NCBI RefSeq assembly: GCF_000758305.1
Contig: NZ_CP009458.1
Coordinates: 2,604,001-2,668,000, forward strand
From: Cedecea neteri
GTDB lineage: Bacteria > Pseudomonadota > Gammaproteobacteria > Enterobacterales > Enterobacteriaceae
Direction of reading: 5' to 3'
DNA: 64,000 nucleotides
In this document: in pieces, positions 24,316 through 32,612 of the stretch
Layout: every line of letters starts with the position of its first letter
How positions within the stretch are numbered: position 1 is the stretch's first letter
Translations under genes and position numbers: made by a program
Notes under the pieces: model-generated
The model's input: only the letters and a program-made list of their open reading frames with translations
Databases searched by the model: none
What the model was told of the DNA's origin: nothing

Positions 24316-25446
24316 ATGCAATGCGCGCTCTATGATGCCGGCCGCTGTCGTTCCTGCCAGTGGATTGAACAACCGGTTGAAGACCAGCTTCTCGCTAAAA
24401 TGACCGATCTCCGGCAATTGCTGGAAGGCATTGCCGTGGGCGAGTGGTGTCAGCCGGTGAGCGGCCCTGAGCGTGCGTTTCGCAATAAAGCCAAAATGGT
24501 GGTCAGCGGCAGCGTGGAAAAACCGCTGCTGGGGATGTTACACCGCGACGGCACGCCCGAAGATTTAACCGACTGCCCGCTTTATCCTGTTTCATTTGAG
24601 CCTGTTTTTGCGGCGCTGAAGCCCTTCATTGCCCGGGCGGGATTAACGCCCTACAACGTAGCGCGTAAGCGTGGCGAGCTGAAGTATCTGCTGCTGACCG
24701 AAAGCCTGGCGGATGGCGGCATGATGCTGCGCTTTGTGCTGCGCTCGGAAAGCAAGCTGGAGCAGTTGAAAGCGGCGCTGCCGTGGTTACAGCAGCAACT
24801 TCCTCAGCTCAAGGTGATTTCGGCCAACATTCAGCCCGTACACATGGCGATTATGGAAGGTGAGCAGGAAATTCCGCTGACCGAACAGCGTGCGCTCGAA
24901 GAGGTATTCAACGGCGTGCCGCTTTATATTCGTCCGCAAAGTTTCTTCCAGACTAACCCTGAGGTTGCTTCCCGGCTGTATGCCACCGCTCGCGACTGGG
25001 TGCGCGCGCTACCCGTCAACCATATGTGGGATCTGTTCTGCGGCGTGGGAGGATTTGGCCTGCACTGCGCCACGCCGGAGATGAAGCTAACCGGGATTGA
25101 AATTGCCCCCGAGGCAATTGCCAGTGCAAAGCAGTCGGCTGAAAAACTTGGCCTGCATAATATTCATTTTCAGGCGCTGGATTCCACGCAGTTTGCCGTT
25201 GCCCAGCAGGATATACCGCAGCTGGTGCTGGTGAACCCGCCGCGCCGTGGGATAGGCAAAGCGCTGTGCGATTATCTGACGCAGATGGCCCCGGCGTTTA
25301 TCGTCTACTCAAGCTGCAACGCGCAGACCATGGCGAAGGATATTCAGATGCTGCCGGGTTATCGCGTGGTGCGTACCCAGCTGTTTGATATGTTCCCGCA
25401 TACCTCGCATTACGAAGTGTTGACGTTGCTGGAGCGTTGTCCCTAA
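24316..25446 (+). CDS. rlmC: 23S rRNA (uracil-747-C5)-methyltransferase RlmC
   Basis: SAM-dependent RNA methyltransferase of the RumA/RlmCD family, forming m5U747 in 23S rRNA. 376 residues (E. coli 375). N-terminal cysteines C3, C11 and C14 with a further Cys in TDCPLYP are the [4Fe-4S] ligands. The SAM site includes WDLFCGVGGFGLHCA; NPPRRGIG and the nucleophile Cys334 in YSSCNAQT follow. No TRAM domain, as usual for RlmC. Confidence 0.96.
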   Translation: MQCALYDAGRCRSCQWIEQPVEDQLLAKMTDLRQLLEGIAVGEWCQPVSGPERAFRNKAKMVVSGSVEKPLLGMLHRDGTPEDLTDCPLYPVSFEPVFAALKPFIARAGLTPYNVARKRGELKYLLLTESLADGGMMLRFVLRSESKLEQLKAALPWLQQQLPQLKVISANIQPVHMAIMEGEQEIPLTEQRALEEVFNGVPLYIRPQSFFQTNPEVASRLYATARDWVRALPVNHMWDLFCGVGGFGLHCATPEMKLTGIEIAPEAIASAKQSAEKLGLHNIHFQALDSTQFAVAQQDIPQLVLVNPPRRGIGKALCDYLTQMAPAFIVYSSCNAQTMAKDIQMLPGYRVVRTQLFDMFPHTSHYEVLTLLERCP

Positions 25447-25634
25447 CTTTGACATTTGTGCTAGCGGCTTCTGCAGACTCGGCTAAGGTTCCTTTCACTT
25501 CCAGTTCGGTTTCCATATGCCACCACCGCATCGGTGAACGTCTCAGGGGAATCACCGTTGTACTGAACCCCAGATCCTGGGTCTGCTGAGATGCGTTCCC
25601 TACGCTCCCAGCCACAATGTATTTGCTTCTTTTA
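25447..25634. other. Unexplained intergenic block after rlmC
   Basis: About 190 bp begin right at the rlmC stop and end at the dispersed repeat. The minus strand is open through it (for example SPMRWWHMETELEVKG), but the frame continues into the antisense of rlmC and has no credible start, so I do not call it a gene. It does not look like AT-rich promoter DNA. It may be a dispersed repeat or a gene remnant. Confidence 0.4.
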
Positions 25635-25740
25635 CCCTCACCCTAACCCTCTCCCTGGAAGGGAGAGGGAATAGATTGCGTATTGCTCTGCCTGTTGTTT
25701 TCCCCCTCGCCCCTTTGGGGGGAGGGCCGGGGTGAGGGGG
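25635..25740. repeat. Dispersed double-hairpin repeat, copy 2
   Basis: A ~106-bp element beginning with the same CCCTCACCCTAACCCTCTCC as the copy at 7030 and ending in GGGGTGAGGGGG. Internal hairpins are CCCTCTCCC-TGGAA-GGGAGAGGG and CCCCCTCGCCCC-TTTG-GGGGGAGGG-like. It lies between the convergent genes rlmC and artJ, ending five bases from the artJ stop. Confidence 0.8.
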
Positions 25741-25745
25741 AAAAT

Positions 25746-26477
25746 TTACTGCGGGAACCACTGAGTGCTGATCTTCTGGTACGTCCCGTCCGCTTTAATT
25801 GCCGCCAGCGCGTCGTTCAGCTTCTTCAACAGGGCCTGATTATCCGGACGCACTGCAATCCCTAAACCGGTGCCAAAGTACTGTGCGTCGGTCACATGCT
25901 CGCCTACGGTGCCCAGCTGCGGGTTGGTCTTCAGCCATTCGTTCACCACGGCAGTATCGCCAAACACGCCATCGATACGGCCATTTTTCAGGTCAATAAT
26001 CGCGTTCTGGTAGCTGTCGTAGGAGACGGTTTTGATCTCAGGATGTTTATCCTGCAGATATTTCTGGTGCGTGGTGCCGTTTTCCATCCCGATACGTTTG
26101 CCTTTGAGATCGTCCAGCGAAGCAAACTGGCCTTTTTTCGCAATCACTACCGCTGAGTTGGCGTAGTACGGGTTGGTAAAGGCGACCTGTTTGGCGCGTT
26201 CAGGCGTAATATCCATCCCGGAAATCACCGCGTCGTATTTACGGAACTTAAGGGAAGGGATCAGGCTGTCGAAAGCGTGGTTGGTGAAGGTACATTCTGC
26301 CTGCATTTGTTTGCATAATGCCTTGGCCAGATCAATATCGAAACCGACGATCTGATTGCTGGCGTCCAGAGATTCAAAAGGAGGATAGGTTGCCGAAGAG
26401 CCGAAGTTGATTTTCTCCGCTGCAGCCGCGCTGAATGCGGTTGTAGCGAACATGGCGGCTAACAGTAACTTTTTCAT
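25746..26477 (-). CDS. artJ: Arginine-binding periplasmic protein ArtJ
   Basis: High-affinity L-arginine receptor for the ArtPQM importer. 243 residues; Sec signal peptide of about 20 residues ending AAAA before EKINFGSSATYPPFES. The ligand-binding SLIPSLKFRKYDAVISGMDIT and the ending YQKISTQWFPQ match E. coli ArtJ. It is a paralogue of ArtI encoded 1.5 kb away. It has its own promoter region with an ARG-box-like site, and lies downstream of the artM terminator. Confidence 0.96.
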   Translation of the reverse strand: MKKLLLAAMFATTAFSAAAAEKINFGSSATYPPFESLDASNQIVGFDIDLAKALCKQMQAECTFTNHAFDSLIPSLKFRKYDAVISGMDITPERAKQVAFTNPYYANSAVVIAKKGQFASLDDLKGKRIGMENGTTHQKYLQDKHPEIKTVSYDSYQNAIIDLKNGRIDGVFGDTAVVNEWLKTNPQLGTVGEHVTDAQYFGTGLGIAVRPDNQALLKKLNDALAAIKADGTYQKISTQWFPQ

Positions 26478-26548
26478 GCGTGTTGCTCCTGTCTGTCAAT
26501 ATTGTTTTAAGTCGCCGTTTTCCGGCGTCAGACCACCATGCCAAAGTG

Positions 26549-26562
26549 TGAATTTATATGCA
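26549..26562. promoter_or_regulatory. ARG-box-like site upstream of artJ
   Basis: TGAATTTATATGCA matches the ArgR box core TGAAT-N4-ATTCA at 9 of 10 fixed positions. A more degenerate A/T-rich element (TAATTATATTTTCA, 26574-26587) lies beside it. ArgR represses artJ in E. coli, so arginine control here is likely. Confidence 0.7.
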
Positions 26563-26594
26563 ATTAAAATGTATAATTATATTTTCATGGGCGT

Positions 26595-26621
26595 AAAAAA
26601 AGCGGGTTGCCCCGCTTTTTC
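26595..26621. terminator. Terminator after artM
   Basis: AAAAAAGCGGG-TTG-CCCCGCTTTTT: a GC core stem with A-run and T-run on either side. It ends the artPIQM operon on the minus strand before artJ. Confidence 0.88.
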
Positions 26622-26632
26622 TGTTAGCTGCT

Positions 26633-27301
26633 CTAGTTGCGGCGTTCAAACGCCAGCGCCCGGCGTTCGATCAGGCGCATCAGCAACGTCAGCAGCCCGT
26701 TGACGATGAGGTAGACCAGACCGGCGGCACCGAACACCGCCACATCATAGGTACGGCCATACAGAAGTTGCCCATAGCCCATCACTTCCATCAGCGTGAT
26801 GGTGTAGGCCAGCGAGGTGCTCTTGAACACCAGCACGACTTCGTTTGAGTAAGAAGAGAGCGCGCGCTTGAAGGCATAAGGCAGCAGAATAGCCAGCGTG
26901 TCTTTCTTGCTCATCCCTAAGGCGCTGCAGGACTGCCACTGACCTTCCGGAATGGCGCGAATTGCCCCATAAAACAGCTGCGTAGTGTACGCGGCGCTGT
27001 TAAGCGAGAGCGCAATTAACGCGCACAGCCACGGTTCGGAAAGCAGATGCCACAGCACCGGATAATGCTGGAGCGACGGGAACTGCCCCGGACCGTAGTA
27101 AATCAGGAAGATCTGCACCAGCAGCGGCGTGCCGGTAAACAGCGTGATGTAGGCGCGCACAATGTGCACCAGTCCCGGCGTTTTCAGCGTCAGAACGATG
27201 GTGAACAGCAGCGACAGCACGAGCGCGACGGCAATGGAAGCGGCGGTGAGCGTCAGGCTGGTGTGCAGACCCTTCATCAGCTCCGGTAAATACTCGAGCA
27301 T
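26633..27301 (-). CDS. artM: Arginine importer permease ArtM
   Basis: Inner-membrane permease, 222 residues as in E. coli, with five or so helices of the His/Glu/Gln/Arg family. The EAA-type loop is RAIPEGQWQSCSALGMSKKD. Start and artQ stop overlap by one base (TGATG). Last gene of the artPIQM operon; pairs with ArtQ. Confidence 0.96.
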   Translation of the reverse strand: MLEYLPELMKGLHTSLTLTAASIAVALVLSLLFTIVLTLKTPGLVHIVRAYITLFTGTPLLVQIFLIYYGPGQFPSLQHYPVLWHLLSEPWLCALIALSLNSAAYTTQLFYGAIRAIPEGQWQSCSALGMSKKDTLAILLPYAFKRALSSYSNEVVLVFKSTSLAYTITLMEVMGYGQLLYGRTYDVAVFGAAGLVYLIVNGLLTLLMRLIERRALAFERRN

Positions 27302-28017
27302 CAGCCAGGTCTCCGTTCAAAGCGCGTGGCGCGCAGGTCAATGCGCTTCAGGATGTACTGACTCAGCAGGGTAATGACCAGATAAATGGCCGCAGCGATG
27401 ACGTACCAGGTAAACGGCTCCTGGGTGCGTGTGGCAATACTTTTGGTTTGCAGCATCAGGTCGTTCACGCTGATAAGCGACACCAGCGCGGTGTCCTTCA
27501 ACAGCACCAGCCACTGGTTACCCAGGCCCGGCAGCGCGTGACGCCACATCTGCGGCATGACCAGCCGGAAGAAAATCGCGGTTTTGGATAAACCCAGCGC
27601 CTGGCCCGATTCCCACTGCCCCACCGGCACCGCTTTCAGCGCGCCGCGCAGCGTCTGCGACGCGTAGGCGGAGTAGAGCAAGGAGAGGGCAATCACACCG
27701 CAGAGGAACGGGCTGACGTCAAAATTCTCAATCTCCATTTTGACCGGGATTGCGGTAAAACCGAGGTTGAGGGTAAAGCCGTCAGAGAGTATCAGCAGCA
27801 GTTGGGAGGAGCCGAAGTAGATGAACAGCACCACCAGAATTTCAGGCAGGCCGCGGAACAGCGTGACCACCCCGGAGCCTATCCATGCCACCGGGCGCCA
27901 TTTGGCGGATTCCCAGACGGCAAAAATCATCGCCAGCACGAGGCCGACGATGAGGGCACAAACGGCAAGGCCGACGGTCATCCCGGCGGCGCTTGCTAAT
28001 GGAAACAATTCGTTCAT
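27301..28017 (-). CDS. artQ: Arginine importer permease ArtQ
   Basis: Partner permease of ArtM, 238 residues as in E. coli, starting MNELFPLASAAGMTVGLAVC. EAA-type loop KAVPVGQWESGQALGLSKTA. The start 8 residues into a longer frame was chosen to match the family N-terminus and to avoid overlap with artI. Confidence 0.96.
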   Translation of the reverse strand: MNELFPLASAAGMTVGLAVCALIVGLVLAMIFAVWESAKWRPVAWIGSGVVTLFRGLPEILVVLFIYFGSSQLLLILSDGFTLNLGFTAIPVKMEIENFDVSPFLCGVIALSLLYSAYASQTLRGALKAVPVGQWESGQALGLSKTAIFFRLVMPQMWRHALPGLGNQWLVLLKDTALVSLISVNDLMLQTKSIATRTQEPFTWYVIAAAIYLVITLLSQYILKRIDLRATRFERRPG

Positions 28018-28025
28018 CGAGTCGA

Positions 28026-28757
28026 TTACTTCTGGAACCATTTGTCGTAGATGGCTTTGTAGGTGCCATCTTGTTTCACTTTATCCAGCGCGGCGTTGAA
28101 TTTGCTCTGCAGGTCAGTGTTGCCCTGGCGCAGGGCGATGCCGAGGCCGGTGCCGAAGTAATCTTTGTCGGTCACTTTGTCACCCACGGCAACCAGTTCC
28201 GGGCTGGCTTTCAGCCACTCGGTCACCACGGCGGTATCGCCAAAGACAGCGTCGATACGGCCATTCTGCAGATCCAGCTTAGCGTTCTGGTAGCTGTCGT
28301 AAGGCACGGTGGTGATTTCCGGGTGCTTGTCGGTGATGTATTTCTGGTGGGTGGTGCCGTTCTGGATACCCACTTTTTTGCCTTTCAGCGCGGCAATATC
28401 AGCGTACTTACCCTTCACGCCAACGAACAGCGCGGAGTTGTCATAGTAAGGTTTAGTGAACAGTACCTGTTTTTCACGCTCAGGGGTGATGTCCATCCCC
28501 GCCATTACCGCGTCAATACGGCGGAATTTCAGGCTTGGGATCAGGCTGTCGAAGGCCTGATTGGTGAAGGTACAGGTGGCATCGATCTGCTTGCACAAGG
28601 CATTAGCAAGGTCAACGTCAAAACCGACGATCTTGTTGTTGGCGTCGATAGACTCAAACGGAGGGTAAGAGGCTTCGGTAGCAAAACGGATAGTCTGTGC
28701 GGCGGTAGCAGAAAGGCTCAGAGTGGCTAAAAGAGTGGCCAGCAAAACTTTTTTCAT
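28026..28757 (-). CDS. artI: Amino-acid-binding periplasmic protein ArtI
   Basis: Periplasmic binding protein of the arginine importer family, 243 residues. Signal peptide of about 19-20 residues (MKKVLLATLLATLSLSATA). Mature part begins QTIRFATEASYPPFESID and ends YKAIYDKWFQK. Closely related to ArtJ but with distinct residues; in E. coli ArtI does not bind arginine well and its ligand is not settled. It lies 20 bp after artP. Confidence 0.95.
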   Translation of the reverse strand: MKKVLLATLLATLSLSATAAQTIRFATEASYPPFESIDANNKIVGFDVDLANALCKQIDATCTFTNQAFDSLIPSLKFRRIDAVMAGMDITPEREKQVLFTKPYYDNSALFVGVKGKYADIAALKGKKVGIQNGTTHQKYITDKHPEITTVPYDSYQNAKLDLQNGRIDAVFGDTAVVTEWLKASPELVAVGDKVTDKDYFGTGLGIALRQGNTDLQSKFNAALDKVKQDGTYKAIYDKWFQK

Positions 28758-28777
28758 TGTCGTTTTCCCGTTCAACA

Positions 28778-29506
28778 TCAGTGAGAGAGATAGAATTTAA
28801 ACGCATCGGTTTGCGGGTTAGCAAAGCAGCCGGCATCACCTTGTTCGATGATGTGGCCGTTTTCCATATACACCACGCGGCTGGCGGTTTTACGCGCCAC
28901 TTCTACTTCATGGGTCACGATGACCTGAGTAATGTTGGTTTCCGCCAGTTCGCGGATAATGCTGACGATCTGCGCGGTGATTTCCGGATCCAGAGCGGCG
29001 GTAGGCTCATCAAACAGCAGAATCTGCGGCTCCATCATCAGGGCGCGGGCAATGGCCACACGCTGCTGCTGGCCGCCGGAAAGGTGCAGCGGATAGCGGT
29101 CCATGTAAGGCTTCAGGCGCAGGCGCTCAAGCAATTTATCGGCGCGTTCACGCGCCTGATCTTTGCTTAATCCGAGCACGCGGCACGGCGCTTCAATCAG
29201 GTTTTGCAGTACGGTTAAGTGCGGCCACAGATTGTATTGCTGGAAGACCATGCCGACGTTCTGGCGCAGATCGCGAATCGCTTTGTCGCTGGGGGCTTTG
29301 GCAAAGTCGAAAGTCGTGCCCGCAATGCTCAGCTTGCCGGAACGCGGCATCTCAAGCAGGTTAAGGACGCGCAGCAGAGAACTCTTGCCGGCGCCGCTCG
29401 GGCCCAGCAATACCAGCGTCTCGCCCTGCGGGCAGTGTAGTGTGATATCGAACAGCGCCTGATGGGCACCGTAAAAGCAATTAATGCTGTCTAGTTGAAT
29501 ACTCAT
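28778..29506 (-). CDS. artP: Arginine importer ATPase ArtP
   Basis: ABC ATPase, 242 residues, same as E. coli. Walker A GPSGAGKS (35-42), signature LSGGQQQRVAIARAL, Walker B ILLFDEPTAALDPE and switch His in VIVTHEVEVA. First gene of artPIQM. ARG-box-like elements lie right upstream of its ATG, fitting ArgR repression. Confidence 0.97.
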   Translation of the reverse strand: MSIQLDSINCFYGAHQALFDITLHCPQGETLVLLGPSGAGKSSLLRVLNLLEMPRSGKLSIAGTTFDFAKAPSDKAIRDLRQNVGMVFQQYNLWPHLTVLQNLIEAPCRVLGLSKDQARERADKLLERLRLKPYMDRYPLHLSGGQQQRVAIARALMMEPQILLFDEPTAALDPEITAQIVSIIRELAETNITQVIVTHEVEVARKTASRVVYMENGHIIEQGDAGCFANPQTDAFKFYLSH

Positions 29507-29516
29507 GCGCTGAAGT

Positions 29517-29566
29517 TGAATAGCAATTGAGGCCGCAAAGGGTACCTTTAACAGAATAGTTATGCA
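29517..29566. promoter_or_regulatory. ARG-box-like pair upstream of artP
   Basis: TGAATAGCAATTGA (29517-29530, 9 of 10 core positions) and AGAATAGTTATGCA (29553-29566, 8 of 10) lie 10 and 46 bp before the artP start. Together with the artJ site this points to joint control of both arginine-uptake units by ArgR. Confidence 0.6.
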
Positions 29567-29733
29567 ATCTTTGTGCGTTAAAACTTATAAGTAACCACTT
29601 ATCTTGCCTGAAGTTAGCACAAAATAGCGAGGCGGGTGGTGGCTAAGTATAAAAAACCGGGATCCCTGAATATACCAGACTATTTACAGGGGTTACGTTT
29701 CCCCCACCCGCATAGCGTAAGCATAAATTGCCG

Positions 29734-30258
29734 CTATTTGCCTTCAATTGCCTGACGCAGCGTGCCGGTTGGCGCGTGGCTCGCCGCGCCGAGGTAACGC
29801 ACATCGTCCACCGCCCAGCACTGGCCTTCACGGACCATCAACACTTCATCTTTCCAGGTCTGGCTGCCGCGGGTCAGCTCGACGCGCAGAGGAATATTTC
29901 GCGCATCGGTGTTCGGGATAGTTGACGCCGAAGCCACGCTGGCTTTGTCAGGCCCTTCAGACTGGCTGGAGAAGATATCACTGCGAGTAAATGCGCTTTG
30001 CGCCGCCAGAGAGGTGCTGGATTTTTGCAGAAGCTGGAACAGGGAATCGCTCAGGTAGGGGCGCAGCGCGGCAACGGAGCTCAGGCCTTCACCCTTGTGC
30101 GCGATACGGTAATCATAGAACTGCTGAGCGACGTCATCCGGGCCGCCGCTGACGCAGGGGCCGCTGCGGGTGCCGATGTCTTTGAAGGCCGGAGTGACGG
30201 TGGTACAGGCCGACAACACCAGCGCACAGGGAAGAAGAACCAAAGCTGAGCTGCGCAT
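29734..30258 (-). CDS. ybjP: Putative lipoprotein YbjP
   Basis: Lipoprotein of 174 residues (E. coli 171). Lipobox LSAC with the lipidated Cys18 followed by TTV, so outer-membrane sorting is expected (no Asp at +2). Conserved GPCV.GGPDDVAQQFYDYRI and GQCWAVDDVRYLG. The function is unknown; it contains a DUF3828-like C-terminal part. It is separated from artP by about 230 bp and is divergent from ybjQ. Confidence 0.92.
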   Translation of the reverse strand: MRSSALVLLPCALVLSACTTVTPAFKDIGTRSGPCVSGGPDDVAQQFYDYRIAHKGEGLSSVAALRPYLSDSLFQLLQKSSTSLAAQSAFTRSDIFSSQSEGPDKASVASASTIPNTDARNIPLRVELTRGSQTWKDEVLMVREGQCWAVDDVRYLGAASHAPTGTLRQAIEGK

Positions 30259-30366
30259 TTTTATTTCCTTATTTTCTCAGGAGGACTACCTTAGCATAGC
30301 GTATTGGCTCAAAATCGCGTGGCGATTGCCGGGCTAACATGTTGATGGCAAAGAGAGGAGAACGTG

Positions 30367-30690
30367 ATGCAGTTTACAACGACGCCAGGCCTGGAAGGCC
30401 ACACCATTGCTGAATACTGCGGCGTGGTGACCGGGGAAGCTATCCTGGGTGCCAATATTTTCCGCGATTTTTTTGCCGGGGTTCGCGATATCGTCGGCGG
30501 CCGCTCCGGGGCTTATGAAAAAGAGTTACGCAAAGCGCGGGACATCGCGTTTCGTGAAATTCAGGAACAGGCGGAAAGCCTGGGCGCTAACGCCGTGGTC
30601 GGGATTGATATCGACTATGAAACCGTCGGCAAGGACGGCAGCATGCTGATGGTTTGTGTCAGCGGGACGGCGGTGAAAACGCGTAAATGA
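30367..30690 (+). CDS. ybjQ: YbjQ, DUF74/YbjQ-fold protein
   Basis: 107-residue soluble protein of the widespread UPF0145/YbjQ family, thought to form pentamers. Conserved YCGVVTGEAILGANIFRDFF and LGANAVVGIDIDYETVG. Its cellular role is unknown. The start is the ATG after GAGGAG (a GTG directly before it is unlikely to be used). The stop overlaps the amiD start as ATGA, so the pair is one transcriptional unit. Confidence 0.93.
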   Translation: MQFTTTPGLEGHTIAEYCGVVTGEAILGANIFRDFFAGVRDIVGGRSGAYEKELRKARDIAFREIQEQAESLGANAVVGIDIDYETVGKDGSMLMVCVSGTAVKTRK

Positions 30691-31517
30691 AAACCAGGAT
30701 CTTAGCGATTGCCCTGGCGCTGTTGCTGGCAGGCTGTGCCGGACAAAAAGGGATTGTCGATCGGGGCAGTTATAAAGTGGACACCACGCATCAGGCTCAG
30801 GCCGCTTATCCGCGTGTGAAAATTCTGGTGATCCACTACACGGCGGATGATTTTTCAAGTTCGCTCTCCACGCTTACCGATCGTAACGTCAGCGCCCACT
30901 ACCTTGTTCCTGCCGAGCCGCCTCTGTCCGGCGGGAAGCCTGTTGTCTGGCAGCTGGTGCCGGAAGATCAGCTGGCCTGGCATGCCGGGGTCAGTTTCTG
31001 GCGAGGGGCTACGCGGATTAACGACACGTCCGTTGGCATTGAGCTGGAAAACAAAGGTTATACGAGAATAGGGGGCGTTCAGCGCTTCTACCCCTTCAGC
31101 CAGCCGCAGATTGCGGTGCTTGAGGATTTAGCGAAGCAGATTATTGCGCGCTATAACATCGCGCCGCAGAACGTGGTCGCTCACGGCGATATTGCGCCGC
31201 AGCGCAAGGTTGATCCTGGCCCGCTGTTCCCCTGGAAGCAATTCGCGGAAAAAGGGATTGGCGCATGGCCGGACGCCGCTAGAGTGGCGTTTTATCTTAA
31301 CGGCCGCGGTCCGCTGCAGCCCGTGGATAAAACCGAGCTGCTGGATGTGCTTTCCCGGTATGGCTACGAAGTGCTGCCAGGCATGACCGAGGCGCAGCAG
31401 AAAAGGGTGATTACCGCCTTCCAGATGCATTTCCGCCCGGCCAACTACAGCGGCGAGGCGGATGCGGAGAGCCTGGCGATTGCCGAGGCATTACTGGAAA
31501 AATATGGTCAGGGTTAA
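30687..31517 (+). CDS. amiD: N-acetylmuramoyl-L-alanine amidase AmiD
   Basis: Zn-dependent outer-membrane lipoprotein amidase that cleaves anhydro-muropeptides and peptidoglycan. 276 residues as in E. coli. Lipobox LAGC with Cys17; zinc ligands His50 (VIHYTADD), His166 and Asp176 (VAHGDIAPQRKVDPG); probable catalytic Glu119 in VGIELEN. A C-terminal peptidoglycan-binding-type domain follows from about 205. It is coupled to ybjQ; its stop codon overlaps that of the convergent ybjS. Confidence 0.96.
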   Translation: MKTRILAIALALLLAGCAGQKGIVDRGSYKVDTTHQAQAAYPRVKILVIHYTADDFSSSLSTLTDRNVSAHYLVPAEPPLSGGKPVVWQLVPEDQLAWHAGVSFWRGATRINDTSVGIELENKGYTRIGGVQRFYPFSQPQIAVLEDLAKQIIARYNIAPQNVVAHGDIAPQRKVDPGPLFPWKQFAEKGIGAWPDAARVAFYLNGRGPLQPVDKTELLDVLSRYGYEVLPGMTEAQQKRVITAFQMHFRPANYSGEADAESLAIAEALLEKYGQG

Positions 31518-32524
31518 CCGCGGTGTAGCGTGCCGTGATCTTTCAACCACAGCGCGGTACGGCGAATGCCTTCATCGAGGGTGACGATAGGCTGGTAGCC
31601 CAGCTCCGTTTCCGCGCGCGTGGTGTCCAGCGTTAAGTCGAAGTTCAGCTTGGAAACACCGTAGTGCGTGAGCACCGGCTCTTTGGCCGATTTATTGCCA
31701 AAGTGCTCCAGGCTGCGGGCGATGATATCCAACATCGGGTATGGCACCGAGCGAATGCGGCATTTGATGCCCAGTTCGTCGATCAGCTTCTGCACGATAG
31801 TCCGCAGCGGGCGCGCTTCCATATTGGTGATGTTGTAGGCGCGGCCAGAAGGCAAATCCTGTTTCTGCGTCGCCAACCACATCGCGTGTACCGCGTTTTC
31901 CAGATAGGTCATATCCACCAGCGCATCGCCGCCGCGCGGCAGCAGCACGCTCCCGTAGTGGCGCATCATCTGCACCAGACGCGGGAAGAATACTTTGTCG
32001 TGCGGCCCAAACAGGCTTTGCGGGCGCAGAATTGTAAAACGGGTATTCGGGTTGGCCTGCGCCAGCAGCTGAATCACCTCTTCGCTGGCGGCTTTGCTGC
32101 GGGCAAATTCGTTGGCGAAGCGCACCGGGCGAAAATCTTCGCTGATGTTGCGGTGGTGGTGGTAGTCGAAGTAAAGCGACGGCGACGAGATATGAATAAA
32201 GTCACGCACGCCCCAGGCCACGGCCCATTCGCCCAGACGGCGCGTGGCGCGGACGTTGGCGAGGTCGAAGGCTTGCTGGGTTCCCCACGGCGAGGTGAAG
32301 CTGGAGCAATGCCAGAGCGTGTCGACGTCGGCGAGCATCACCTTTGCCTGGGAAGAAACCAGCTCCGTCAGATCGGCATGGACAAATTCGGCGCCCATTT
32401 TCTGCAGCAGTTTGCCCATCGCTTCGTTGCGCCCGGTGGCCCGAACGCTGATGCCCCTGGCGCGTAAATACTCGACCGCGTTTCGGCCTAAACCGCTGGT
32501 TGCGCCCGTGACCAGTACCTTCAT
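31514..32524 (-). CDS. ybjS: NAD(P)-binding epimerase/dehydratase-like protein YbjS
   Basis: Extended short-chain dehydrogenase/reductase, 336 residues (E. coli 337). Rossmann motif GATSGLG at 7-13; further conserved HISSPSLYFDY and LRPQSLFGPHDKVFFPRL. The substrate is unknown. It lies in a minus-strand series poxB-ltaE-ybjT-ybjS. It converges on amiD with a 4-bp overlap. Confidence 0.93.
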   Translation of the reverse strand: MKVLVTGATSGLGRNAVEYLRARGISVRATGRNEAMGKLLQKMGAEFVHADLTELVSSQAKVMLADVDTLWHCSSFTSPWGTQQAFDLANVRATRRLGEWAVAWGVRDFIHISSPSLYFDYHHHRNISEDFRPVRFANEFARSKAASEEVIQLLAQANPNTRFTILRPQSLFGPHDKVFFPRLVQMMRHYGSVLLPRGGDALVDMTYLENAVHAMWLATQKQDLPSGRAYNITNMEARPLRTIVQKLIDELGIKCRIRSVPYPMLDIIARSLEHFGNKSAKEPVLTHYGVSKLNFDLTLDTTRAETELGYQPIVTLDEGIRRTALWLKDHGTLHRG

Positions 32525-32612
32525 GTGACCAACTCGTTATGTTTTGGATTAACGCTGCGCATTTTTCCGTGAAACGGCAGCGCATGCAATGGGAATACTG
32601 AAAGATTAGGAG

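Noticed and set aside
25298..25615. 105-codon minus-strand ORF after rlmC as a gene
   Set aside because: No proper start; it extends into the antisense of rlmC; kept only as an unexplained sequence block.
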